Assembly (NCBI GenBank): GCA_018985225.1
Contig: JADGIF010000027.1
Coordinates: forward strand, 1 to 33,831
Origin: Amoeboradix gromovi
Taxonomy: Eukaryota > Sanchytriomycota > Sanchytriomycetes > Sanchytriales > Sanchytriaceae
Length of the DNA stretch: 33,831 nt
Direction: 5' to 3'
Position numbers and translations under genes: made by a program. Positions 1-10,000 of this stretch are shown one piece after another; the first letter of the stretch is position 1, and each line of letters opens with the position of its first letter. The notes beneath the pieces were generated by a model. The model ran no database searches. It was not told where the DNA came from and was given only the letters and a program-made list of their open reading frames with translations.

Positions 1-131
1 CCTTTTATACTCGTCAACTCCGCAACTAGCTGAATGTCCACTCGCCTCTTAAATCCATAAAATTAATAAAGCTGAGATAATGTTCCAAGTTGTTACAGAA
101 AGTTAGTCCAGTTTTATATTTGATGTCCCAA
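1..131 (-). repeat. Dispersed direct repeat, copy 1
   Basis: This segment matches 18277-18407 in the same orientation over about 130 bp, with scattered substitutions and a few small indels. Shared blocks include ACTCGTCAACTCCGCAACTA and AGAAAGTTAGTCCAGTTTT. Similarity ends near 131, just after GATGTCCCAA, and the left side is cut by the window edge. In the other copy the repeat is followed on the minus strand by an ATG-less open frame, so both are read here as the end of one transposon family. I saw no protein, terminal inverted repeat or target-site duplication in this copy. The family is not identified. Confidence 0.75.
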
Positions 132-799
132 GTGTTTATTTTTGATTTGAGATATTATTGCAGTTTGGAGATATCTTTTGTAAATAAAAAGAGAATCCAA
201 CGTGTTTTTATGTCGTTGTAAAACTCTTGAAAGAGATTAAACTAGCCCGATGTATCTCGTGTGATCGCGATAATGCTTTGTTCAATTAGAATCCCAAACT
301 ACTTATCTTAGGGATCTTTGTATTAGTAGAACCTAATGATTATAAAGCAATATTGGAATACATTTAAAGCCGAAATAGTGACAACATTGATGTAGTCAAT
401 GTTTATGGCAAATTGGTGTACAACTAAAAATTTATGGCAAGGTTTGCGAAAACTGCCCAAGCTACTACTTGCAGACATTCTCTTTGGGGTTTTGTAGAGT
501 TATTTGAATAGAGTTTATTTACTTGCACAGCAGTAAAACAATCATACTTACCTATCCACAGTTATTTTGTCTTTTACGCTTCTAGCATCTAAAAAATGGC
601 TAAATATTTGATATAACAATCATGGATAAATCATAAAGATGAACTGACCAGTCGTGGATAATTACACGACTATGTATAAGAAACCAAGTGACCACAATTA
701 GCTTGAATGGGAGACTATCATGAGACAGTATCGCAGGGATTATCCCCGACTTGTAGTTGGGGCCATATTCTCAAAGTCTGTCCAAATTATTGAAACAGG
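132..799. other. Gene-free stretch upstream of PSMD9
   Basis: No convincing coding frame, tRNA or snRNA is visible here. An 8-bp inverted repeat with a 5-nt loop lies at 383-403 (AACATTGA/TCAATGTT). The ten bases at 544-553 happen to match the 5' end of U1 snRNA but are not followed by a U1 stem-loop. The last 100-200 bp presumably hold the promoter and leader of the PSMD9-like gene. No strong TATA element stands out. Confidence 0.5.
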
Positions 800-1450
800 A
801 TGACAATCACCAATCCGCGAGAAGAAGTGCTGAAATTGGACGAAGAGCGAAAGAATAAAACCGAAAAACTAATAGAGCTTACAAACAGATTAAAATATCT
901 AAATACCGATTTAACTGAGCCATTGGTAATTGATGGATTTCCTCGTAACGATTTGGATTTATACCAAGTAAGATCAGTTAGGCAGGAATATCGGCAAACT
1001 CAGAATGACTTATATGCAATTGATAAGAAGATTGAACTCCTGTTGCCCTCTGTATTTAATTCGCCGAGTCCTCCAACAGCTGCACTAGGCTCCCAGAATG
1101 CTCAAGCGCAACAACCCCGACCTCTGATTCCTCGGCAAGTATCTAATGTGGTGTTGGTTGTAAATGCCGTGGATCCAGATTCTCCTGCAGGTCTTGATGG
1201 TTTACTTCGTGGTGATCAAATTCAGTCTTTTAACGACATTGCCTGTACGCTTGAAGGTAATCAATTTTGTGCATCTGGTTTTAAATTTGATTCCAAAGAT
1301 AATCTTTTGCAGTATTTTGCTTCTCACATAAAAGCTAACCTGCCATTAACTATTAAAGTTAAGAGATTAGATGTTCCAATTATAATTACACCTCGTCAGT
1401 GGGAAGGAGTCGGATTATTAGGGTGCCATATAGGAGTGGAGCTTGAATAA
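800..1450 (+). CDS. 26S proteasome assembly chaperone (PSMD9/Nas2 family)
   Basis: The 216-residue protein matches the PSMD9/Nas2 layout. Residues 1-80 are an alpha-helical region with the family motif around GFPRNDLDLYQVR. A low-complexity Pro/Gln/Ala linker follows at about 85-110, then a PDZ-like domain at about 112-212 containing DPDSPAGLDGLLRGDQI. It ends with the family-typical W.G.GLLGC. Members bind the C-terminal tail of the ATPase Rpt5 and keep the base subcomplex from docking early on the 20S core, in cytosol and nucleus. The length is close to human PSMD9 (about 220 aa). The start is the first ATG of the frame. AATAAA at 1446-1451 overlaps the TAA stop. No intron is needed. Confidence 0.93.
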   Translation: MTITNPREEVLKLDEERKNKTEKLIELTNRLKYLNTDLTEPLVIDGFPRNDLDLYQVRSVRQEYRQTQNDLYAIDKKIELLLPSVFNSPSPPTAALGSQNAQAQQPRPLIPRQVSNVVLVVNAVDPDSPAGLDGLLRGDQIQSFNDIACTLEGNQFCASGFKFDSKDNLLQYFASHIKANLPLTIKVKRLDVPIIITPRQWEGVGLLGCHIGVELE

Positions 1451-1651
1451 ATATCTCTGAGTTTAACTTCACATTGGAAATTGCTGAAAACCTACTTGAT
1501 ACTAGGATAATCATTTCCAGCTTTCAGTATAGGTTCTATACTTGCAGCAGCTATGATAGTAATTTATTATAAACTGTATTTATTCTCTACAGGTCTTAAT
1601 TCAAACCTGCTCATATATCTCAATAGCAATGTGTCTATAAAATGCTGATGC

Positions 1652-3088
1652 CTACATAAATTCATAATACTTTATTCCGGGTTCTCTGTTCTCCTTAAAC
1701 TCATTTACGCCTTGCATTATATGATTCACATATCCCATTTTATGCATTGCAGCTATAATCATGAAGCCTGTTCTGTTATATCCGTAATGACAATGTAATG
1801 CTATTTCTTTGGTGGGGTACATCTTCCAATACTCTTTGCATAATTCCACAAAATAGTCTACATCCTCATCCTGAGGTGGTATCTTGGATATAAAGGACTG
1901 CTTGATATACATTGGCCTACTTGCATCTCCCTTGCAAACATACTTCAAAGTCGTTCTGTTGTATTTTAGCAAGCTTGACGGAACTGGTTGAAATTGCTCC
2001 GTGTGATATGGTGGAGTATCTCTACTCATGTCAACTACCAATCCAATGTTTTTGAAGTTTTGAAAAAGCAACGATGGGTTATGCTCGTCATCAATTTCCC
2101 TTAAAATCTTCATTGCTCTAAATAACGATGAGCCAATACATTTGGATACGCCTTGGATGGCTCTCCACTTTTTAAAGTTTTTCAAGGCATAGGGATCATC
2201 CATTTTGAATTCTTTGCTTTGGCTAGGAGGATTTACTAAAATTTTTAAATGTTGGAAAAAATGAGTTATCTGCCCTACAGTATTATATACGTCTTCACTC
2301 ATCGGATTGTGCGCACAAGAGATAGACACCACTGGAAATGGATGTGTCGACTTTGATAAAGATATACTTTTGGCTAGTTGGCGAGTATACAAATATTTAC
2401 AGTTTATAAGAGTGTTGAAGACACTAATCGTAGAAGGAATTGGAGTTATTTTGTCATATTCGCCAACTATCAGTTGTACCGGCACGTTTATACTTTTGAA
2501 ATCAGACTCTGATGGCCATTTCATTTCATTAATTAATCCAAGTAATGTTGTAGTTTTTGATTCTTTATTCCATTTCAACTGTTTCTGTCGAATAGCAGCA
2601 CTTGCAGCTGGATAGAATATATATTGTCTGACTGATTGTGAATATATACCTCCAATTCGATGATATCTTCTCCATAAGTTTATTAGCCAAATTGGAGTGC
2701 TTGAAATCGCCTTCATCTTGTTTGGATCATAGCTCAATTTAGCTCCTATCCATATCATTCCCTTGACGTGCTCTTTGATCTCATGGTACATGTAGACAGC
2801 GATTCCGACTCCCATTGAATGTGCAATGAAAACATATGACTTATCCCTTGGTAACAATTTACAATACTGCTTTGCTATTTCTTTTAAGTCCCAACTGCTT
2901 GCGTCGTCACTTTGACCATGACCATACAAATCTACAGATATCACATGAAATGTATTACTCAAGTAATTATATATTGGTTTGAATTGTTCGCTCTGTCCTC
3001 CCATCCCATGTATGAATGCTATGCATATCCTGTTCGTATTAACCTTCTCATAAACTGTCACCACTCCATTTTCCGTATTTACTTTCAT
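1652..3088 (-). CDS. Alpha/beta hydrolase fused to a dual-specificity (capping-like) phosphatase
   Basis: About 478 residues. The N-terminal half (about 1-285) is an alpha/beta hydrolase: oxyanion motif FIHGMGG, nucleophile elbow AHSMG near residue 89, likely acid in GEYDKITP and likely base in CAHNP. The C-terminal half (about 300-478) is a cysteine phosphatase of the DSP/RNA-triphosphatase-like group, with signature HCHYGYNRTGF (Cys-x5-Arg) and an upstream general-acid region. The HCxxGxNRTG form resembles metazoan and plant mRNA capping enzyme triphosphatase domains and their relatives. The substrate of either half cannot be told. The frame extends upstream to 3142 only with a GTG codon, so the ATG at 3088 (MKVNTENG) is preferred. 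Both active sites look intact. Confidence 0.85.
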   Translation of the reverse strand: MKVNTENGVVTVYEKVNTNRICIAFIHGMGGQSEQFKPIYNYLSNTFHVISVDLYGHGQSDDASSWDLKEIAKQYCKLLPRDKSYVFIAHSMGVGIAVYMYHEIKEHVKGMIWIGAKLSYDPNKMKAISSTPIWLINLWRRYHRIGGIYSQSVRQYIFYPAASAAIRQKQLKWNKESKTTTLLGLINEMKWPSESDFKSINVPVQLIVGEYDKITPIPSTISVFNTLINCKYLYTRQLAKSISLSKSTHPFPVVSISCAHNPMSEDVYNTVGQITHFFQHLKILVNPPSQSKEFKMDDPYALKNFKKWRAIQGVSKCIGSSLFRAMKILREIDDEHNPSLLFQNFKNIGLVVDMSRDTPPYHTEQFQPVPSSLLKYNRTTLKYVCKGDASRPMYIKQSFISKIPPQDEDVDYFVELCKEYWKMYPTKEIALHCHYGYNRTGFMIIAAMHKMGYVNHIMQGVNEFKENREPGIKYYEFM

Positions 3089-3412
3089 TTTCGAAAAGGG
3101 AGATTTCAGATGAGAATTATTGAAATTGCAATTGCGACACACTCTGCAAAAAACATGACCACATTAAACAAATGTGTCAAGTAGATCAAAACCTGTAAAT
3201 GTATCCGATATTTCAGCATACACGGTAAAGCAGTAGTTCTGTACCAATTCTTTTTTCTCGTCTTTAGCTCAATAATCGGCAAACTGTTGAATTTCAACCT
3301 AGCGCATACACTGGTTTTCTGTTCGAGAAAATTTAGTGGTATTTTCTCTTTTGTTTTTAATCGCCGCAAGTATAGCAAAGAATTGTGTAATCGTATACTT
3401 GATTTATTCATT
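3089..3412. other. Intergenic spacer between APP1-like and hydrolase genes
   Basis: This 324-bp gap lies between two minus-strand genes. It holds the poly(A) signal of the aminopeptidase (AATAAA, minus strand, 3403-3408). A minus-strand frame of 101 codons runs from ATG 3411 to 3106, basic at its N-terminus and hydrophobic over its last 30 residues. I recognise no family in it, and it may be a chance frame across the hydrolase promoter and leader. Confidence 0.4.
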
Positions 3413-5176
3413 CTATACAAATTTTGTATACTCTTTTAACCATTCTCTTGCATCTCCCTCCAATCTGGGCAATAAAACTTCTAAACATCGTTGTTGATAC
3501 TCGTTGAACCACTTCTTTTCGCTAACTGTTAATAATTCAATATTCACTAATCTTTGCTCTAATGGAAAAACAGTTACGTTCTCAAATCCCAGCCATTCAC
3601 TCTGTGGCTTCTTGTATCCATCTACTTTGCAAATTAGCAATATGTTCTCAATTCTTATTCCAAACTCCTTTGGCTCATAGTAACCAGGCTCATTAGTTAT
3701 AGTCATTCCCTCTTTTAATTCATAAAGATCAAACTGTTTTCTGAATCCTATACCATGAGGTCCCTCGTGCACGCATAAGTAATGTCCCACACCATGTCCA
3801 GTCCCGTGCTGATAGTCTAAACCTACCTTCCACAAGTGCTGTCTAGCCAAAGCATCCACCTGATAGCCAGTTGTACCTTTAGGAAACTTGATTTGATCTA
3901 TGCTGATATGTCCTTGCAGCACTCGAGTATAACACTCTTTGAGAAATTCTGTTGGCTTCTCACTACCAAGCCAGACGGTACGAGTGATGTCTGTAGTACC
4001 ATCCGAGTACTGCCCACCACTGTCAACCAGTAGGCAGCCATCTACTATTACAGCGCTGTTAACAGAATCAGGTTTATAATGAATAATGGCCCCATTTCCC
4101 TTCATTCCAATAATCGAGTCAAATGATTCGCCTTTAAACATCGATTGCTGGGCTCTAAAATCTTTTAATCTTATGCTGGCATCATACTCTGTAATTTTAT
4201 TTGATTTATAATGAGTAGATAGCCAGTGGAAAAACTTAGACAACGCCACGGCATCCCTAATATGACATTGTCTAAAGCCATTCATTTCTTCATTGGTTTT
4301 GATAGATTTTAACATATAGGCAACAGATCTATCCTGAATTAGAGGGCTAGAACAAGAAGAAACAATTTTAGTGTTACAGCGTGAATCAACAATTATAGGG
4401 CCATTGATTGACTTTAACAGATCTGCAACTAGATTGGAATCATACTTATGAATGTCCAAGTGCAATCCATTTAAATACTCCATCACTTCTCCAGACAACT
4501 TGGAAGAATCGATGAATAGATGAGATTTGCTACTCTCCACAACAAGATAAGAAAAAAAGACTGGATTAAATGGGACATCGCTGCCGCGCAAGTTAAGTAT
4601 GTAAGCTATGTCATCAAGCATGCCAAACACAGCCGCGGATGCCTTTTTATTGGCAAGTTCTGCGACAATTGACTTGAATTTAGACGAACTGCTTCTGCCT
4701 GTATTATCTAACAAACTTAGTTTATATTTGTTACCAGTAGGTCGAAGAGGTCGATCAGTCCAAATTTCATCAACGAGATTTTCAGATAAAACCAAGGACA
4801 ATGGAAGCAAAGACTTCTTCAGTTCTAAATATTCTGCATATGGAATTGTTTCGGGATCAATGGCGACAGATCCTTGAGGTACCTTTTCTTTTAACCATTC
4901 TTCTTTTGACATACATCCTGGGGTACCGGATTTCATCAGAGTAAATTCAGATGGCAACTGAGATTCAGCTTGTAGAAAATAGCGACCATCTGTCCACAGA
5001 GCAGCTTCATTTACTGTGATAATTGCTAAACCAGCACTCCCTGAAAACTTGCTGATAAAAGAGCGACGGGCATCACATGGATGCACATATTCACTAAAAT
5101 GAGCATCTTCAGAGGGCACAATAAACGCGCCTAAATTCTTTTTGACGAGTAGCTGACGAAGCGCACTAATTGACAT
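3413..5176 (-). CDS. Xaa-Pro aminopeptidase P (M24B metallopeptidase)
   Basis: 587 residues, near the usual length of about 600 for cytosolic aminopeptidase P. It removes an N-terminal residue preceding proline, using a dinuclear Mn/Zn centre. Two creatinase-like N-terminal domains (about 1-300) precede the pita-bread catalytic domain. Metal ligands are visible: Asp in VDSGGQYSDGTTDITRTVW (about residue 385), His in HGTGHGVGHYLCVHEGP (about 460), Glu in TNEPGYYE (about 495) and Glu in RIENI (about 508). The C-terminal block with ...EQRLVNIELLT and W....YQQ is typical of the eukaryotic form. The start is the ATG at 5176; one codon upstream is TTG. The stop TAG is followed within 4 nt by AATAAA. 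No presequence is obvious, so it is probably cytosolic. Confidence 0.95.
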   Translation of the reverse strand: MSISALRQLLVKKNLGAFIVPSEDAHFSEYVHPCDARRSFISKFSGSAGLAIITVNEAALWTDGRYFLQAESQLPSEFTLMKSGTPGCMSKEEWLKEKVPQGSVAIDPETIPYAEYLELKKSLLPLSLVLSENLVDEIWTDRPLRPTGNKYKLSLLDNTGRSSSSKFKSIVAELANKKASAAVFGMLDDIAYILNLRGSDVPFNPVFFSYLVVESSKSHLFIDSSKLSGEVMEYLNGLHLDIHKYDSNLVADLLKSINGPIIVDSRCNTKIVSSCSSPLIQDRSVAYMLKSIKTNEEMNGFRQCHIRDAVALSKFFHWLSTHYKSNKITEYDASIRLKDFRAQQSMFKGESFDSIIGMKGNGAIIHYKPDSVNSAVIVDGCLLVDSGGQYSDGTTDITRTVWLGSEKPTEFLKECYTRVLQGHISIDQIKFPKGTTGYQVDALARQHLWKVGLDYQHGTGHGVGHYLCVHEGPHGIGFRKQFDLYELKEGMTITNEPGYYEPKEFGIRIENILLICKVDGYKKPQSEWLGFENVTVFPLEQRLVNIELLTVSEKKWFNEYQQRCLEVLLPRLEGDAREWLKEYTKFV

Positions 5177-5391
5177 CAAGGAGAATCAGCAAGTTTTGCT
5201 TCTATTGCCAAGGCTGAAAAATACTAATCTGTAGCAATTTTGGAAGAAACAAGGAAATCACCAAGGCTCGTTATTTCGACACCATGTATACAGACTTAGC
5301 AGTGAATTCTATAAAATGGCATCCCAAGAAGCTATTCAAAAATCCGATCCGTCAAAAAGAAAGACTGACTATTACATTAGGTTTATTAAAT

Positions 5392-6594
5392 CTAATAGCT
5401 TAATGGTCTTGCATCCATTGCTGTAGAAGTGTCAGGATCACTGCTTTCCAATTCCATGCCATCATCCGTAGAACCCATTTGTGCACTAGGAACATGCTCG
5501 AGATCCTTCAGATGTTGCAACACTTTTGCTTTAATGTCATCCAGGTCTTTCAATGAATTTAGGTTTTGTAAGTCAGCCACGGGTAATACTTGCAATAAAC
5601 CATCGCTATAATAAGCGTTGTAATCAGTATCAGGTAGGGTTGGATCTAGCTGAACGCCACAAGCTATGGAAGTCTCGTAACACCATGCCTTGCTTACGTT
5701 GCTAACTGTGTATCCGCCGCCTCCTGTTAGAATCATTGGCAAGTTGAATGACTTCATATACTCAACACAGGCACCATGACCTTTCATTGAGATGTTAAAC
5801 CTACCAAGTCTATCACCCGCTAGCGAATCAGCACCACATTGCATGAATATCGCAGTAGGGTTAAACCATTGCATTACCTGATCCATTATGGGTTTGAAAA
5901 TATACTCGTATGAATCATCATCTATTCCCTCTTTTAACGGTACATTAACAGCATATCCTTTACCAGGTCCTGTACCCGTATCACGATAGTGGCCTGTACC
6001 GGGAAAGAATTCACCATATCGATGAAAACTGACTGTACAAACTCTGTTGGTAGCGTAGAACGCTTCTTCAACTCCATCTCCATGATGGATATCAATATCT
6101 AAATAGAGAACACGTTTGTGAGTTTTCAGCAGCTCACAAATACCTAAAACAATGTCGTTGGTATAACAAAACCCGTTGGCCTGATTGGCTTTAGCATGAT
6201 GCAGACCGCCTCCCCAATGTATTACAGTATCATACTTCTTTAGAAGATTAGCAGCATCCAAACTACCGCCACTAGATAAGCAGCAAAAATCATATACATT
6301 TGCAAACATTGGGCAGTCACTGGTAGTATACTTTGATATGTCTCTACCATGCTTAGCTTGTTGTTGGCCTACCTTTCGAAGGAAATGAATGTAATCGTAA
6401 GTGTGGAACTTTGTTAACTCTCTTAATTTTGCAGGTTGAATTTCAAAACAGTCCATGTGGTTGAACAGTCCATACGACAACACCAAGTTGTGTGCCATTC
6501 TTATTCTGCTTGGCTTCATAGGATGAGATACATCGTAATAATGGTTCGGAAGATCAGAATGGTAAAGATATGCAACACTAGATTTTTGCGACAT
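5392..6594 (-). CDS. Class I histone deacetylase (RPD3/HOS2/HDAC1-3 family)
   Basis: 400 residues spanning a complete class I HDAC. The HPMKPSR loop is at about 24-30, the active-site His pair at 132-133 (GLHHAK) and the charge-relay DIDIHHGDG at 166-174. Zn ligands are Asp168, His170 and Asp256 (GADS), and the transition-state Tyr is at 295 (GGGGYT). It deacetylates histone lysines in nuclear corepressor complexes. Lengths of the N- and C-terminal parts resemble HDAC3/Hos2 slightly more than Rpd3, but the subgroup is not certain. The C-terminal tail after about 365 is acidic and Ser/Asp-rich. The ATG is preceded at 3 nt by the AATAAA of the upstream small gene, so the two transcripts must abut or overlap. 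Its own AATAAA lies 4 nt after the stop. Confidence 0.95.
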   Translation of the reverse strand: MSQKSSVAYLYHSDLPNHYYDVSHPMKPSRIRMAHNLVLSYGLFNHMDCFEIQPAKLRELTKFHTYDYIHFLRKVGQQQAKHGRDISKYTTSDCPMFANVYDFCCLSSGGSLDAANLLKKYDTVIHWGGGLHHAKANQANGFCYTNDIVLGICELLKTHKRVLYLDIDIHHGDGVEEAFYATNRVCTVSFHRYGEFFPGTGHYRDTGTGPGKGYAVNVPLKEGIDDDSYEYIFKPIMDQVMQWFNPTAIFMQCGADSLAGDRLGRFNISMKGHGACVEYMKSFNLPMILTGGGGYTVSNVSKAWCYETSIACGVQLDPTLPDTDYNAYYSDGLLQVLPVADLQNLNSLKDLDDIKAKVLQHLKDLEHVPSAQMGSTDDGMELESSDPDTSTAMDARPLSY

Positions 6595-6596
6595 GT

Positions 6597-6602
6597 TTTA
6601 TT
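6597..6602 (-). terminator. Poly(A) signal abutting the HDAC start codon
   Basis: Read on the minus strand this is AATAAA, about 19 nt after the stop of the small basic protein gene (6622) and 2 nt before the ATG of the HDAC gene. It shows how closely the two minus-strand genes are packed. It is called by motif and position only. Confidence 0.5.
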
Positions 6603-6621
6603 TAATTGCTCCTTGTAATCA

Positions 6622-6768
6622 CTATTTACTTAATTTTTTACGTAAGTCCGCTTCGAATGACACGCCTGTGTTTAGTTTAATCTTCAGCTTCCGCTTAGCC
6701 GGCTTACCCTTCCTGCTGTATGGTATTTTTGCCGATGCCTTTTTCTGTAGCTTACTTCCTTGTGACAT
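6622..6768 (-). CDS. Small basic protein, possible UPF0390/DUF2462-like
   Basis: 48 residues starting MSQGSKLQKK. The protein is very rich in Lys/Arg, with an RKG-x-PAKRK core followed by a helical tail. The MxQG start and RKG motif recall the UPF0390/DUF2462 family of short, basic, probably nucleolar eukaryotic proteins (human C19orf53 type). It is shorter than usual (about 80-100 aa), so the match is tentative. The frame runs upstream to 6822 only with a GTG codon, hence the internal ATG is chosen. No structural motif can confirm function. Confidence 0.5.
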   Translation of the reverse strand: MSQGSKLQKKASAKIPYSRKGKPAKRKLKIKLNTGVSFEADLRKKLSK

Positions 6769-7017
6769 CCCAGTTTTCTCCCAATGAAAAGTCGAGATTA
6801 CTAGAACATTGGGAATTTTCACAGTTTACCTGGAAATACCAGTTGGTCTGTTGCGTTGATTGCTCGCGTTTCCACAACCTTGCAATTAGAAGTTCTATAA
6901 AGAGAGTATATTAAGCGCTAGTTTTGATGTAAGCACTATAAATGGTTTATTCATTTAAAACTAACGGTTTGATATGAAGAGAGTCTCATAGCTTGTGTGT
7001 TTAATTAACAGCTGTAG

Positions 7018-10000
7018 TTATTTCAAGGAAGCCTCTACTCTAACTTTCGATGATGTACTACTTCCAGCACTGGTTCTCTTCACTCTTGTTGCAGAGGAAG
7101 GTGCTCTAAGACCATCTTGTATCGTTGGTTTAGATATGCTTCTTTCACTAGGCGCACTTAGAAGCACCTCATTCAGATCCACCTCTTGGTCAGATACAGG
7201 AGTTATTGCAATAATCTTCTTCTTCTTTTGCAGTTCGTTTTCATCGACTGCAGTTTTCCTTATCTTGTCTCTATTTATTCCATCGTCACTGTCTCCATAT
7301 TCCACTACTTTCTTTGATTTCTTATCATAATTATTTAAATCTTTTACCACTTGCCATACAGCAACAAAACACAAAACACAAGTTGTTCCGATGACTGTAT
7401 CAGTCAATATTTCCTGATAATGTATATTACCCTTGTAGTTAGTAAGTAGCAACACGTAAAACATTATTCCACAACTTAGGGTTATAATCGAACATACTTG
7501 ACAAAAAACCGCAATAACAGTGTATTGCCTTTTTAAATATGGTTTGCTATGAATCAAGAATCCCAAGTATGTGAATATTAGCAGCATTACTAATATAGCT
7601 TGCAAAATAATTACATCATTCAGAAATGCTTGACAACAAACAATAAGGCATTTTAAAATCAAGTGAATGGCGATAATGTACTGTCCCTGGTCATTAAAAT
7701 CTGAGAATTTTGTGTATAACCATGCGGTACCAATCTTTTTCAGATGTTTGTGCTTTGATTGATGCTTTGCCCAATAAAGCAAAGAGAAGTAAGCAGGTAT
7801 TCCAACCACATAGACAAGTACACCAAGCACGAAGCTGGAAGACTGATCTTTGTATCCTACCGATCTGCACGATATTCCTATGGATCTTACCATTACAGTG
7901 TCGGTTCCAAATTCTTTGCAGCTGAAGTACCCTAAAATCCAGGAACATAAACTGAGATAAATGATTTGCAAGAACAAATGGAATATGGCCAGACCAGTGT
8001 ACAAGTATGCCCCTATTTTCCTAAGTAGACCTATATCATTTGCATGACGAAGCCAGTCAACCACTGCAGCTCCAGCCATAAAAACTATGATGCAGAGTAA
8101 AAATATAGGCGGGATTGCCATCATTGCCTTTGCCTTTGTAAAATAGTTGATGTTGGGATCCACGCACTCTGGTTGAGCCAACTCAAGATTAAAACTAAAT
8201 ATACTCAGATAACTAAAGAACTCAATGACTTGATCACTCCAACTTAGAAGCAAGTTCTTGTAAATGTAAAGCAACTGAAAGTATTGAAATAGTATACTGA
8301 ACACGATCAATAGTGAACCATATCTAAGTTTCAAAAATAGCAGCAATACCACAATTAATATCGCCGCTATTGCAACTAAGGCTATCTTTTCAACCGTGAA
8401 ACTACCTACACATTTAACACAATCAAGACCCTTTTTATAGTAACCTGCATCACAAATTCCACAGTTTGGTTCTTTATACCCCTCACTACAAGTACTTGCA
8501 GCTAAACATGCTTTTGATGGCATGCATGGCACAAATTCCAATACCCCACTCACATTTGACATGTGATAACCATCATTGTTTATGGGTATATTTCCGTTGT
8601 TAAAACAGGTGGCACCATCAGGACATTGTGCACAAATTTCGTATTTGTTCCCTTTATTTATTGCATTGAAGACATTTAAGACTTTAGCTGCTCCACAAGT
8701 ATAGTTTAAACGAATGCTTGATTTCACAAATGTGCTATCGGTGATCAAATCCAGTTTAACATGAGGGTAATTTAATGTTTCAACTTGCCATGGTGTGTCG
8801 ATTGCGGAAGTAACAAGAATATCAATTTTGTCATCAGATGGATACCAGGACTTATTGTATACTCCAATGGTGTTTATAGAGACAGCTCTCACTTCTATGT
8901 TGCTTGATTTATCTCTCTGCTGCAAAGTACCATACAGTTCAGACTGGATATAAGAACTGTATATTGGGTTACTAAAATTAACGTTAACCTGGCTAGCCAA
9001 ATCTGCAAATATTGCATTCGTAGTGTACTTGCCGTTGTCTTTTAATTCGTGGTTATTCGTCAATAATTGCAGCAGTTCCCTTGTAAGCACTGATAAAGTA
9101 AATACGTCTTCACTCAATATTATGCTAACTGTAGGATTTGCATCAAACACAGGCATATTGTAAACATTTAGTCTAATAAAGCCAGGGATCATAGAGCTGT
9201 TAACTGTGAGATAATAGTTAATGTTTGAATCAACCCAGCTGTTGGCGCTATCGTATAGAGGGGAAACACTTATTATTGCATCTTTATTCATATCTTTCAG
9301 TTCGGCAGAAGTATTGCTACTAAAAAACGGTTTAACATCATCAAATGGTAGAATTGTCCATTTATCCGCATTACCCATTTTGCTTTTAATATCTAGTGGT
9401 AGTGAGAATGAATGTCGAATGGTATTTGGATAAGAATAGTAAATAAAAGGATTAATTGGGTGTACGATTGGACCAACGGTTCCAAGTGTATATATTGACA
9501 TAACAGCGTTAGCGTTTATAGGTGGATTAGAAACAGTACTAAATTGTATTTCAACTCTGTTAGCAGATGGGCCAGTAGCTATCCAAGCTGTATTCTCTAT
9601 CTTGTAACCAACAAATGGGCTGCACAAGGGATCATCACCAATTAATGACTTGCCCAAAACTATGATTTTATCATAGCTAAAGTATGCTGTGTTTATAGAA
9701 GCGTAGTTATTGCAAATCTTTTTACAAGGAGTGAAATACTTGTTTTCTTCAATATTAATTAAATTAAAACTAACATCGCATGTACCACCTGCAGCCAGTT
9801 GTATTGTACCAGCTGAGCCTGTTGCACTGCTTATGTTATTGTGAGATATGTCTATCACATCATATCTTTTAGAAGTAGCTAAATATATGGCAGTAAATTG
9901 ATTAAATTGCAGATACAGTGAGACAAGGCTCTTTAATGATGTCAAGCTTGGTGGAAATTGGCCAGATATATTATTGAATGATAAATCAAGATACTGAAGA

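Noticed and set aside
544-553. ATACTTACCT, identical to the 5' end of U1 snRNA
   Set aside because: The following sequence does not form U1 stem-loop I or show an Sm site in the right place. A ten-base match is expected by chance in AT-rich DNA of this length.
3106-3411. Minus-strand ORF of 101 codons between APP1 and the hydrolase
   Set aside because: No recognised family; it begins inside the APP1 poly(A) signal and fills what should be the hydrolase promoter. Kept only as a note in the spacer entry.
5316-5423. Plus-strand mini-ORF (MASQEAIQKSDPSKRKTDYY...) running antisense into the HDAC 3' end
   Set aside because: About 36 codons, overlapping the HDAC stop and its poly(A) signal, with no recognised family. 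The 18-nt GT...AG segment within it does not fit the intron consensus.
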